From contig CM061142.1 of the NCBI GenBank assembly GCA_030789695.1, positions 281,535,043 to 281,599,042 of the forward strand: a stretch of 64,000 nt of DNA, read 5' to 3'. Under the pieces are notes generated by a model. The model searched no databases and was not told the origin of the DNA. It saw only the letters and a list, made by a program, of their open reading frames with translations. The translations under genes and the position numbers were made by a program. Origin of the DNA: Scilla litardierei. Its lineage: Eukaryota; Streptophyta; Magnoliopsida; Asparagales; Asparagaceae. The stretch's first letter is position 1, and each line of letters starts with the position of its first letter. Positions 23,946-33,890 of the stretch are shown here, in pieces.

Positions 23946-24457
23946 ACCAATATCTCCAATAATTTGGTTATGGGGATGGTTGCGAACGGTTGATAAGCTT
24001 TGGGTATACCTGGATCACTAGGAACAACTTCAACAACTTCGTTAGAAGTGTTAGTCTCAACAATAGAATCATTAATCTTAACATTATTAAGAGAATCACA
24101 AAGAATATCTACATTATCATCATCAACATGAGGAAAATCAAAATCTTCATAAAAAGATACGTAAAGTGATTCATCAATCGTTGAACAAGTTTTGTTGTAT
24201 ATCCGGTAGGCTTTGCTATGTGTGGAATATCCAACAAAAATTCCTTCATCGGATCTTGGCTCAAATTTGTCTAAATTACCAAAGGTGTTCTTTATAAAAC
24301 ATTTTGAACCAAAAACACGAAAATATTTCACTTGAGGCTTTTTATCATAAAACAACTCAAAACAATTTTTGTTTGTTCGGGGTCTCACTAGGATCCTATT
24401 GAGCACATAACATGCCGTGTGCACTAAAGAAATCTGCATGTTATATATTATACGAGC
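23837..24457 (-). pseudogene. Integrase C-terminal part of the same copia fragment
   Basis: [20 protein letters not shown], then VFGSKCFIKN and SDEGIFVGYSTHSKAYRIYN, followed by the variable linker. It overlaps the RT frame by about 100 bases in a different frame, so one frameshift separates them. It begins abruptly near 24457, where plus-strand Athila sequence starts; the catalytic integrase core is missing. Confidence 0.82.
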
Positions 24458-24721
24458 AAGGCCCTCGACGCTGCCCAAAGAAATTATACTACCACGGAAA
24501 AAGAATTGCTAGATGTCATCTACGCCATGGACAAGTTCCGGAAGTATCTCGTTGGTGCTAAGGTGATCGTGCACACAGATCACGCGGCTCTCAAATACTT
24601 ATTGAGCAAGAAGGAGGCAAAGCCGTGGCTCATTAGATGTATTCTCCTTCTTTAGGAATTCGACCTGGAAATCAGAGACAAGAAGGGGGCGGAGAATGTC
24701 GTTGCCGATCACCTGTCCAGA
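24458..24721 (+). pseudogene. RNase H of Athila pol
   Basis: Reads [39 protein letters not shown] and [28 protein letters not shown] and TDHAALKYL are the conserved Ty3/gypsy RNase H words. One in-frame TAG interrupts it near 24653. It is in frame with the integrase that follows. Confidence 0.85.
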
Positions 24722-25691
24722 ATGTCAACCCTCGATTTGAATGCTACTTCGGTTGATGATTCGCTCCCTGACGAGCATCTCTTCTCTGTCTCTTCCGCTT
24801 GGACCCCTTGGTACGCCGACCTCGCAAATTATCTGGCTTGTGCCATCATCCCCCACAACGTGAGCTACCAACAGAAGAAGAAATTCTTCCATGAGGTCCG
24901 CAAATTTTATTGGGACGACCCCCATTTGTACAAGACCTGCAATGATGGGGTGATACGAAGGTGCATCCCTGAAACTGAAGCGACCTCCATAATTTTCCAT
25001 TGCCATGATCAGCAATGTGGAGGGCATGCGAGCACCTATAAGACGACTGCGAAAATTCTCCAAAGCGGATTCTACTGGCCAACCCTCTTTAAAGATACCC
25101 ATGCTTATGTCCAAGCCTGCGACAAATGCCAAAGGACGGGGACCATCTCCAAGAGGAACGAGATGCCTCAGCACTACATCTTAGAGGTAGAGATCTTCGA
25201 TGTGTGGGGGGTGGACTTCATGGGACCGTTCCCCTCCTCCTCTGGGAACCCGTATATCTTGGTAGCCGTGGACTACGTATCGAAGTGGGTTGAAGCGATA
25301 GCCAGTCCTATCAATGATTCCCAAGTGGTAGTTTCTAACCGGGTTCGGTGTACCTCGAGTCCTTATCAGTGACGGAGGGAGCCACTTTATAGAGAAGAAA
25401 TTCGAATCTCTCTTGAAGAAGTATGTGGTACAACACCGGGTGGGGTGTGCCTACCACCCGCAGACCAGCGGCCAGGTGGAAGTTTCTAACCGGGAGATCA
25501 AGAGCATACTGGAAAAGACGGTTGCCAACTTTAGAAAGGATTGGTCATCAAAACTTCCTGATGCGCTCTGGGCTTACAGGACGGCATTTAAAACTCCGAT
25601 TGGCACAACCCCTACCGGCTTGTCTACGGAAAGGCATGCCATCTACCCGTGGAATTGGAACATAAGGCATTTTGGACAATCAAGAACCTAA
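24722..25691 (+). pseudogene. Integrase of Athila pol
   Basis: 24722-25372 holds the HHCC zinc site ([13 protein letters not shown] ... CDKCQRTG) and the first catalytic aspartate in [11 protein letters not shown] +1 shift lies near 25340. 25413-25691 continues with [20 protein letters not shown] (catalytic glutamate), and the second aspartate reads as SDGGSHF just before it. All three acidic residues are present but not in one frame. Confidence 0.88.
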
Positions 25692-26092
25692 AATTTGACG
25701 CCAAATAGGTTGGAGGGCACCGACAGTTACAACTTAACGAGCTCGATGAGATCCGGCTCAATGCTTATGAAAATGCCCGGATCTACAAGGAGAGGCTTAA
25801 GCGGTGGCACGATAAGCCCATCCTGAAGAGGGAATTCAAGGAAGGAGACTTAGTTCTCCTATTCAACTCGAGGCTGAATTTTTTTCCCGGAAAGCTCAAG
25901 TCAAGGTGGTCGGGACCTTTCTGCGTCACCAAGGACTTCCCGCATGGGGCTATCAGGATAATGGGAAGAGATGAGCCATTCAAAGTCAACAGACAGCGCC
26001 TTAAACACTTTGCGGTAGGAGAACCAGTATTCTCTCCGGTCGAATTCTCAACAACCGACGACTATTCCTCAAACCCTCCGGATCCTAATTGA
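25685..26092 (+). pseudogene. Integrase C-terminal domain of Athila pol
   Basis: After another frame break and a stop: LNELDEIRLNAYENARIYKE, KREFKEGDLVLLFNSRL and KLKSRWSGPF, the standard gypsy C-terminal block, ending at TGA 26090-26092. Confidence 0.85.
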
Positions 26093-26130
26093 TCATCAAA
26101 TGAGGCATCGAGCGAACGACGTTAAACAAA

Positions 26131-26153
26131 AGCGCTTCATGGGAGGCAACCCA
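26131..26153 (+). other. Conserved Athila post-pol motif
   Basis: GCGCTTCATGGGAGGCAACC follows pol by about 40 bases. A sequence of the form GCGCTTxxTGGGAGGCAACCC is a hallmark downstream of Athila pol; its role is unknown. Confidence 0.7.
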
Positions 26154-26239
26154 TGCTCTAAACCTTTATTTTCTTTTTTTGGGATTTCATTATCTTTGTT
26201 TTTCTTCTATTTTAATAATCAAATTCAGCCGCGGGATCA

Positions 26240-26640
26240 TCCGTCGAGAAACTTAGGCCATTCGTGAATTTTTGCAGGAGACAAGCCCTCACCCGATCGG
26301 GTGACCAATCAACCGATCGGGTGAGACGTATCAGACGATGGCCCGTATCTGCTCTCCAGTGAACCGGTCGGGTGAAGCATGCTGAGACCGGGTGGCTGAC
26401 CGTGTGAGGAGGGCTGAGTTCTCGGGAAATTTGGGGATATATCAACCGATCGGTTGAGTGAAGCTGCGGTCGTGTGATTGACCAGGTGAAAAGTCGCAGA
26501 ATCTCGGGAAAATTTTGGAAGCGGTCAACCGGTCGGGTGAAAACTCACCCGATCGGTTCACCTGTAGCTGTTGGCCGAAGGAAAAATTTCGAACTTACCC
26601 AACTGATCGGGTGAAAACTCACCCGATCGGTTCGCTTTCG
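26240..26640 (+). repeat. GATC-core palindrome cluster after Athila pol
   Basis: Eight or so copies of ACCGATCGGTT, CCCGATCGGGTGA and one-base variants (for example AACCGGTCGGGTGA). Pairs such as GTGAAAACTCACCCGATCGG make larger inverted repeats. A second cluster with the same words lies in the 3' LTR (30170-30640). Confidence 0.8.
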
Positions 26641-27098
26641 CCCCTACATATATCTCCCCTTCACACAACTTCGACCACCTGACCCCCAAACTGCCAAACG
26701 CGCGTATCTCCTCTTCCATCTGCCGAATCAATCTCCTCCATCTATCCCACTGCCCCTAAATCCTTATCCTCACTCATTCCCATACTTCCCCACCATCACC
26801 ACCCTTCCCATCAACAACATTCACTCATCAAACGTCCAAACACTAACCCTAACCCCCAAAATTTCGAAGATTTCGATTCTTGACGGATCAATGAGCGGCG
26901 GCTTCCCAAATCACTTCCTTATATTTCGTGGGATCTTTCGGGTGCTTGATCTTACAACGTTAATGGGTAACCCCTCTCCACTCTTCACACTTCTTTCATT
27001 TTATGCAATGTCTTGAATTTGTGTTTGCACACCTTATCTGCTTCATCATCTTCATAGACACCATAGCCCGCTCCATCATTCTTCCCCGCGCCGTCACC
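26641..27098 (+). other. Gene-free stretch between palindromes and Athila ORF
   Basis: Pyrimidine-rich, C-rich sequence without an open frame. Possibly a leader for a spliced or subgenomic message of the following ORF; nothing proves this. Confidence 0.4.
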
Positions 27099-28195
27099 AT
27101 GTCTGGGAAGGGAAATGAGATTGCCTCATCGTCATGCAGACATCCCCTATACGGTCTCTTTTCCCCTTCTTTCCTCGGCATAAACCCTTCGTCTGAAGAG
27201 CAATCCGATCGCTTACAAGCCCTTCTTCATCGCCCTATGCGACCTACTCTTTTCGCCGAATTCCCCACCCTACAATCTCTTGGACTATTTAGGGGCGTCT
27301 ATGCACTTTTTCGCTTCATAGGTTGCGATTATCTTCTGCGGACCCACGCCAATACACACAGGAATCTCACACTTGAGTTTCTCAGTTCTCTCGAAGTGTC
27401 CGATCATGGTTTCACCTTCCGAGCCTTCAATTGTGATTTTTCCATGAGCTTCAACACGCTTAACGACATTCTATACTTTCCTCACCCCGATCGCCATGTT
27501 GAATGCTCGACTCATGATTGATCTGACATCTTTTCTCACTTTCGGGCTGATGGTGCTTGGCAACGATTCACCCGATATACCACCTTTCCAGCGGTACCCC
27601 CCTCCTCCTACGTCATACACCCGTGCTATCGCTTCACCCATTGCTTCCTTGCCAACACCATTTTCGCTCGCGTAGATGTATCCATAGTGTCTAGGGATGA
27701 GCTGCTCTTTCTTTATGCCATGTCCTATGACCGGATTCATGGCAATATCCCTTTGCCCTTAAACACCGCTCATTGGATCATCCATGAGATATTATCCGTT
27801 AGCCGCGCAGCTTCTGGCTCTATCTGCTGTGGGGGGATTGTCACTCTTATTGTCAGTTGTGTCTTGAGGATGCCGCCCGACCTCCCTATTGTCCCGTGAC
27901 ATAGCCGTATCGATCGTGACTACTTGATCTCTATCGGTATGCTTACTCCTTTTGGGGAGGATCGTGCAGCCTACCTCTATAGTCCTTCCTACACTCCTTT
28001 TGCCATCCTCCCACCCTCATCTCCAGAGCGCTTCCCCTTACGCCTTACACACCTGCCCTGGGAGTTCTACCCTGATCCTTGGTACGTTGCACTCGTTCAC
28101 TTTCCACCACTGGATCCTCCTGATTGGCACCCGTGTGTCGGTCCACCCCGTGCCACCATCATCCACCACAATCCACCGATAAATCTCGATCCTTA
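27099..28195 (+). pseudogene. Athila ORF (env-like position), broken
   Basis: Start chosen at ATG 27099 (MSGKGNEIASSSC); a longer frame from 27003 adds a hydrophobic stretch that may be chance. The first part (to 27521) includes NLTLEFLSSLEVSDHGFTFR and DFSMSFNTLNDILYFP, resembling the ATHILA ORF-1 family (PF03078). After TGA 27519-27521, homology resumes in another frame with FARVDVSIVSRDELLFLYAM, then a third frame ends PPINLDP at TAG. The function of this protein family is unknown; the location resembles that of env in retroviruses, but no envelope feature is evident. Confidence 0.7.
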
Positions 28196-29917
28196 GGTAG
28201 TCCTGCCTGTTGCTCCTCCTTCTCCTATTTGCACACCCTCTCCTTCGTTCTCTAAGGATGCCTTCTACCATTATTCACCACCATCCTCGCCATCTCCTTA
28301 CCATTCTACCGCAAGCGACTCCGGTTGACCTCCTCCTTGCATATCTCTGCATTTTCACGATCACATCTTATCGCTAGCATTGTCACGTCTAGCTTGGGGG
28401 AAGTCAATTTTTCTGTGTGCTGTCGTGTGATATTTTCTGTGTGTGCTTGTTATATATGTTGTGTCGTGTGGTGTGATTTTTATTTTTATTCTTCTTTTCA
28501 TCTTCGTTTGTGTGATTTTCTTGTCTTTCGTGTCTTTTTGTGTTTGTGCGTATTCCCCCCATTTTCATTGCCATCCCATATTTAGTTCTATTGCATTGAG
28601 GGCAATGCAAGTTTCAGCTTGGGGGAGTCGCACTTCGTGCGTATTTGTCTCTTTTTCTTCGTTATTTGAGTCGTTTTCCATCGTGTTTTTCTTTTTCTTT
28701 TCTTCTTTTTATCTCTTTCTCCTAGAGATGAACCCTATGATGAATCACCACAAGAATCACACACACACACACACACACCTAGCATGGCTTCGATAATCAC
28801 ATTCACTAATCCTAGGAAGTCGAGTCCTCTTGCATTTCATGCATCATGGGTCCACTTAGCCTTATTGTGAGTCGTGTGTCGTGACTAGCGTTTGGTGTGC
28901 TTCTACTTTGTGATTGTGTTTTATATACCTGTCTAGGAATGACCCCTAGATTATTATGCTTCGATTTGAATATGCGGTATTTGCCTCTCTTATCTGCTTC
29001 TGTATGCGTGAATATACATATATCGTATGCTTCATTTCGCATGTGTCGGGATTCCACAGTTAGGACTAGGATAGCCCGTTTTAGCCTATGCTCTGATTAG
29101 CGAGACATGTCCCTTGCCCAAGTGTTTAGAATCCGATTTCTTTTTTATTTTACTTGGTGCAAATCCCCTCATCGTGTACCGTTCTCCCACTTGGGAGAGT
29201 ACACACGCGTATATATCCCAAAATCCAAAAATCCAAAAAAAAGGAGAGAAAAAAACCCAAAAAGAAGAAAGAAAAGAAAATAAAAAAAAGAAAAAATATG
29301 TATAGCCAAAAAGCCAAAAAAATACTAATACCCAAAACCCAAAAAAAATTACAGCGTGAATATTTTTCCTATCTACCGAGAATAAAGGGAAGGCGAGAAT
29401 TTGCACCGAGTGTTCTACTCCACATCATCTCAAACCCCATCGCTTTTGAAAACACTTGGAATAGGGAATTTCTAGCTATTACCTAGGCGATAGTGTGGTG
29501 ATGCCCAAGTCCCTAGCTGTGGAGTCCCTGACACATGATGCGTTTCTATTCTCATACTCTTCTCATGCATGCTTGAGCTATATATTCACCGCCATTTCTA
29601 AATCGAATCGATATTTGGGTCATTTCTTGGATTTGTGTATATGGAGTTTATAGCACAATGTAGATAGCGACATCGTCTGCTAGCACACGACCACACTCAC
29701 TCGTGCTTCACCGCGTGGGCCCACGACACTTGTCTGGACTCGTATTCCTTGGTTGAGTGACGTGATTTGGCGTTTGCTTGCTTGGTGTGTCGTATTTTTA
29801 TTTTGTTGGCCCTGACGGGCGTTTTAGGATTTAGAGTTCTTTTTTATCTCTTTCTCTCTATTTTCTCCCTCCGAGCTCCTACTCTCACTCGTCTTCCTCG
29901 AGGACGAGGAAGGGTTC
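28196..29917 (+). other. Non-coding 3' region of the Athila element
   Basis: Contains two PPT-like words (AGCTTGGGGGAAG near 28391, CAGCTTGGGGGAG near 28616), a CA microsatellite at 28757-28779 and an A-rich run at 29220-29350. Long untranslated regions with A-rich tracts are common in Athila elements. Lysine-rich open frames over the A-run are compositional. Confidence 0.6.
28757..28779. repeat. CA microsatellite
   Basis: Eleven or so uninterrupted CA dinucleotides. Confidence 0.9.
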
Positions 29918-29931
29918 AGCTTGGGGGATTT
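29918..29931 (+). other. Polypurine tract before the Athila 3' LTR
   Basis: CAGCTTGGGGGATT directly before TGACGTGCG. It is the third copy of this word in the element. Confidence 0.75.
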
Positions 29932-31600
29932 TGACGTGCGTTTATATTTCATATATTCACGCATGTTTTCTTTTTGTTTTTCCGTTATTTTCCTCCGTCT
30001 CGTATCCGTTTTCTCGTATTTTCTTGTTTTCTTTCACTTCTCCGTGTTTTTACGTGTTTGCAGGAGTTTGCCAGCGTAGGGGACATTTAACGACGATATC
30101 ATAAGTCTCCAGAGCAACAGGAGGAGTCACGCGTGATCCAGGGGGTCATACGCCAGAGATCTCCATCTTTCAGCCCCCACCTGATCGGTTGGACACAGCC
30201 AACCGATCGGGTGATGCACGCATGCACGACCCGGTCAGCCGCTGAAGCAACGAAAGTGTCAACCGACCGGGTCGCCGACCGGTTCAACCGACTGTTATCT
30301 CTGGAAATTGGAGCTGAAACTCAACCGATCGGGTGAACTTCACCCGATCGGTTCACCTGTAGCCGTTTCCCCGAAGACGATGACCCAGAGAGCTCACCCG
30401 ATGGCCGGCTGATCGTGCCAAAATGTCGCAAGTCTCTGTCTTTTTGGGCAACAATTCCAACCGATCGGTTGATTTATCAACCGATCGGTTCACCCGATGA
30501 GCTCAAGATCCAAACAACGAGCAGCTTCCATCAACCGACAGTGTCGCCTGACCGGGTGAAATGCTGAAGATTGTTGCCGAAGTTCGCAGTAGGTCACCCG
30601 ATCGGTGATTCTTCACCCATTCAGGTGATGTCATTTTCTATAAATAGAGACCCTAGGTTTTCAGAAACGGGAGAGAGTTGTTATTTTGGTGTTTTTCTCT
30701 CTCTTGACGGCTGTAATTTTCTAGATATTTGTAAGTTGTCTGATCTTTACCAAACTTTAATATAGTGTTATTTGCATTGCTCTTACTACTTTTCAATCGC
30801 CTGATCATGCTTTTAACGGTCGATTTCGATTTAGATTGCTTTTTAGTAAATATGTGTGAGTAGTTCCTAAATCTGGGATTTTGGTGAAAACCCCTTCGTG
30901 GGTTCTCCCCGATGCGTCCATAGGACTAGGAAATCGATATGGATTAGGAATCTATTGGTTACGCGGGGTGTTTCATTATCATCGGTGGGAAAAAGACCGC
31001 CTTTGACCGTTGGGCCAAGGGGGAATAAACTTGGCGGTTGACTCCCTAGCCATAGCTCACGCCCTTAGCGTAGACATCGAATCCTAGCGCATGGGAGCGG
31101 CAGGATGGGATGTTGGGAGTTATCGTTGCGAGCTTAGTGCTCCCGGAGTCGGTCAGTGTTAATGGACATGGGAATGCCCACTGACCGAACCCGGGTAGTC
31201 CGGCGTATCATCCTGGGCACCGACCGGAAAATCGGGCCCATGGGACGCCGGTATCACTCTTAGAGGCAACGTCTCACCATTAGACCCTAATTCCGATCGT
31301 TTTCCTACCCGTAGGTCGTGTTGGTGAGAATCGCACGATAGGGTGGAAACCGAAGTCCCGGGTTTCCCTTTATATTGTTTATTCCTCGCATTCTATCTTT
31401 CGTGACAACCCATATACTGATTCGGGCTAGCCCACCCATGGGGTGAATCTGGTCCTTTCTGACACAAGCACAACCACGCCTCCCTGAGTTCGACCCCCAA
31501 GCCACTCTACAACACCGTGCGCTTGCGGTTATAAATATTTAAATCTCACGCCCCCAATCATATATTGCACACATCTGACACGCATAACGCGGGGACGTCA
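29932..31600 (+). repeat. 3' LTR (1669 bp) of the Athila element
   Basis: Starts TGACGTGCG and ends GGGGACGTCA, giving the inverted termini TGACGT/ACGTCA. It follows the PPT directly. It contains a GATC palindrome cluster (30170-30640), TATAAATAGAG near 30638, and the Athila-like R-U5 end with GAGTTCGACCCC near 31487. No second LTR is in the window, so the right boundary rests on the inverted ends. Confidence 0.75.
30170..30640 (+). repeat. GATC-core palindrome cluster in Athila LTR U3
   Basis: About ten copies of AACCGATCGGGTGA, AACCGATCGGTTGA, CACCCGATCGGTTC and variants, upstream of the TATA box. Same words as 26240-26640. Confidence 0.82.
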
Positions 31601-31686
31601 TAAGCTGAGCTTACATTGGAGTTGGGGGCGACGGTGGAGACGGGGGATCATAATGTGGATGCTCAGACTGCTGGAGGGAGGAGGAG

Positions 31687-32600
31687 ATGGCTGTGGCCTC
31701 GTATTTTGATGAGCACGAGGAGATGGATGGCATGCTTAAACAAATTTCTCCACTGGTTGATGAGATTTCTGATCATGTTTCGGATGAGACGGAGAAGCCT
31801 ACAGTTAGGAGGAAGCCTGTTAAGGCTCCATGGTTGCATTCAATTACGGAGCATATGGTGGCGGCGAAGGAGAAGCCTAAATTGAAGAGGAGGCTTGTGA
31901 AGGAAAGTAGTAGGCGTCCGAAACTTCAAATAAAGAAGCCGAAACCTTCGTTTCCCTGTGATGATTATGTTGATGATTTGCCTGCCAACTTCCGCATACC
32001 ATATTATTTGGATTTTCCTCCCAGTCTACAACCCCTCATAGTGGGCTGCGTAGACGTGGATGCAGATGGCAACTGTGGGTACAGGGCTGTGGCAGTTCAG
32101 TTGGGCTTGGATCAATCCGATTGGCTGACTGTCAGAACTGAATTGCTCCGTGAGATGCAGACATACAATGTCTTATACAAGCGTGTTATGGGTGAGGCTA
32201 CATATAATTATAATTTGAAGGCAGTGAACTATCTTATTACTGATGCACGTGCAGGAGAGGATAATTGGATGCAGATGCCAGACATGGCACATGTCATTGC
32301 CTCATGCTACAACTGTGTAGTACATTTGATTGCACCTACGATGTGTGTGACATTTTTTCCATTGGAAGTCCTCCAGTATACCGAGCCTCCAGACTCCACA
32401 TAACGTTGGGTCATGTGAACAGTATTCACTTTGTTTTCGTTAAACTTTACCAAACTGGTCCCGTCCCTCCGACTTCACTTGTGTGGACAAGAATGCATGA
32501 CGTTGTGGCCGATGGATGGCCGGCTGGTTATGAGCAGAGGATGCAGTCATTCGTTGAGAAGGTAGAAGGTACGAATATTGCTACTGCTGATGCTATTTAG
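31687..32600 (+). pseudogene. OTU-type cysteine protease domain, C-terminus of a MULE transposase
   Basis: The 31687-32403 frame (238 codons) has a basic N-terminal part, then LPANFRIPYYLDFPPSLQP and the OTU catalytic block DADGNCGYRAVA with Cys at residue 130. Further on, NWMQMPDMAHVIASCYN matches the OTU segment found at the C-terminus of plant MULE transposases. The catalytic histidine block (NSIHFVFVKLYQ) reads in another frame (32265-32600) after a frameshift near 32395. OTU domains cleave ubiquitin chains; their role in MULEs is not known. The transposase core is missing upstream, where the Athila LTR lies. It could be a host OTU gene, but the MULE resemblance is stronger. Confidence 0.75.
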
Positions 32601-33890
32601 AGTCTGTAAGATAAAACATTTGATCAATGTAATAAGTTTTTTTATACAAATTGACCACTTTGTAGGATGAAATTTTATCATGGCTTCCGAAATGTGCAAA
32701 TGTCATCATCGGTATGGATTGATGTTGTGTATCATACCAATTACACCGAGCGCAACACTGCAGTAATATTGCCTATTTTGCGCTTTGAGTAATTATGTCT
32801 TTACCTACAAAATTGCTCAACGCGCAGAACTGGCAATATTAGTGCCGGTTTTGTGCTCTGAGTATTTTTTAATAACATCAACATTTGTTCCAAATAGTTA
32901 TGCGATGAGAATGTATCATTGTTTGTGTGTCAAATAGTCCAAGTTAGAATAAGGTTATTGTATCATATATGTTATTGTCTGACAAAATTGCTTACCACAA
33001 ACTCCCATTGATAAGTTTTGCCTGTTGAGCGCCTTTATTAGCTAATTTGTTAGTGGTTACTACAATTGCTCACCATTCACCACGATCATAACAAATAATT
33101 TTGACCGGTTGTGTGCGGTGAGCAATTTTGTTAAGCCAAAAAAACTCATACTCGCCCACTCAATAAAATTTGCTGATATCTCCACATTAATTGCTGCTCG
33201 CATCGTGTAAATTTTTAATGGTTAACAGAATTGCTCAAAGCACACAACGACGATATATTGAAACCTTTGGTCTACCTAAGAGACGCCTCGAGTCTGCAGA
33301 GCAGTGCTGGTGAATATACAGAGCAGTGATCATTAATAGACAGCGGATTGCTACCAACCGGATGTTCTGCTCAATAATGATTAATGCATGCCTAAGTTGT
33401 GCGTGTTGGGATAAACTGATAGCCACTAAAAAAATAGCTCAACGCGCACAACGGGCAAAATTATGCCCATTATGCTCGGTGACTATTCCGTTTGGAATAC
33501 AAATCTCATCAACATGCAAAACCTCAAATGAAGCAAGTCTGCGCATTTAGCAATTTTCTATGCCATAACATAATTGCTCAAAGCGCACAAAAAGGAAAGC
33601 CAGATGTTCGCTTTTTGAGCATATAAAAGGTAGTTTATCAACAATTGTTAAACGCGCACACACCTAGTAGACTTATGCCCGTTGTGCGCGTTGAGCTAAA
33701 GTTGCGTCGATAGCGCATTTGCTCAATGCGCCCCGCACGGACTAATTTTGCCCGTTGTGCGCTTTGAGCATATTTGTTGGATGCTGTAATTTTTGTTCCA
33801 ACGGTCAATCATTCACATTCCAATTTTCATCATACTAAAATTATGATTCCGCAACATTCCAACAGTCAAACTGCACTTAGAAACTTTACC
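32601..33890. repeat. Dispersed palindromic repeats downstream of the OTU remnant
   Basis: Non-coding. Words such as TTGCTCAACGCGCACAAC and complements (GTTGTGCGCGTTGAGCAA) recur as facing pairs around TGCCC/GGGCA cores, for example 32813-32870, 33434-33485, 33640-33700 and 33718-33770. Each pair could fold into a stem of 20-25 bp. Confidence 0.75.

Larger units (their letters stand above)
24458..31600 (+). mobile_element. Athila-type Ty3/gypsy element, 3' half
   Basis: RNase H, integrase, the conserved post-pol motif, an Athila ORF-like pseudogene, repeated PPT-like words and a full 3' LTR ending at 31600. LTR, PBS, gag, protease and RT on the 5' side are absent; the left border is an abrupt join to a copia fragment in the opposite orientation. 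Stops and frameshifts occur in each coding part. Confidence 0.88.

Noticed and set aside
27003..27098. Hydrophobic N-terminal extension as a signal peptide of an envelope protein
   Set aside because: It precedes the better ATG at 27099 and is not supported by similarity; probably chance.
29086..29486. Lysine-rich and phenylalanine-rich frames over an A-rich run
   Set aside because: Compositional product of a poly-purine tract in the Athila non-coding region.
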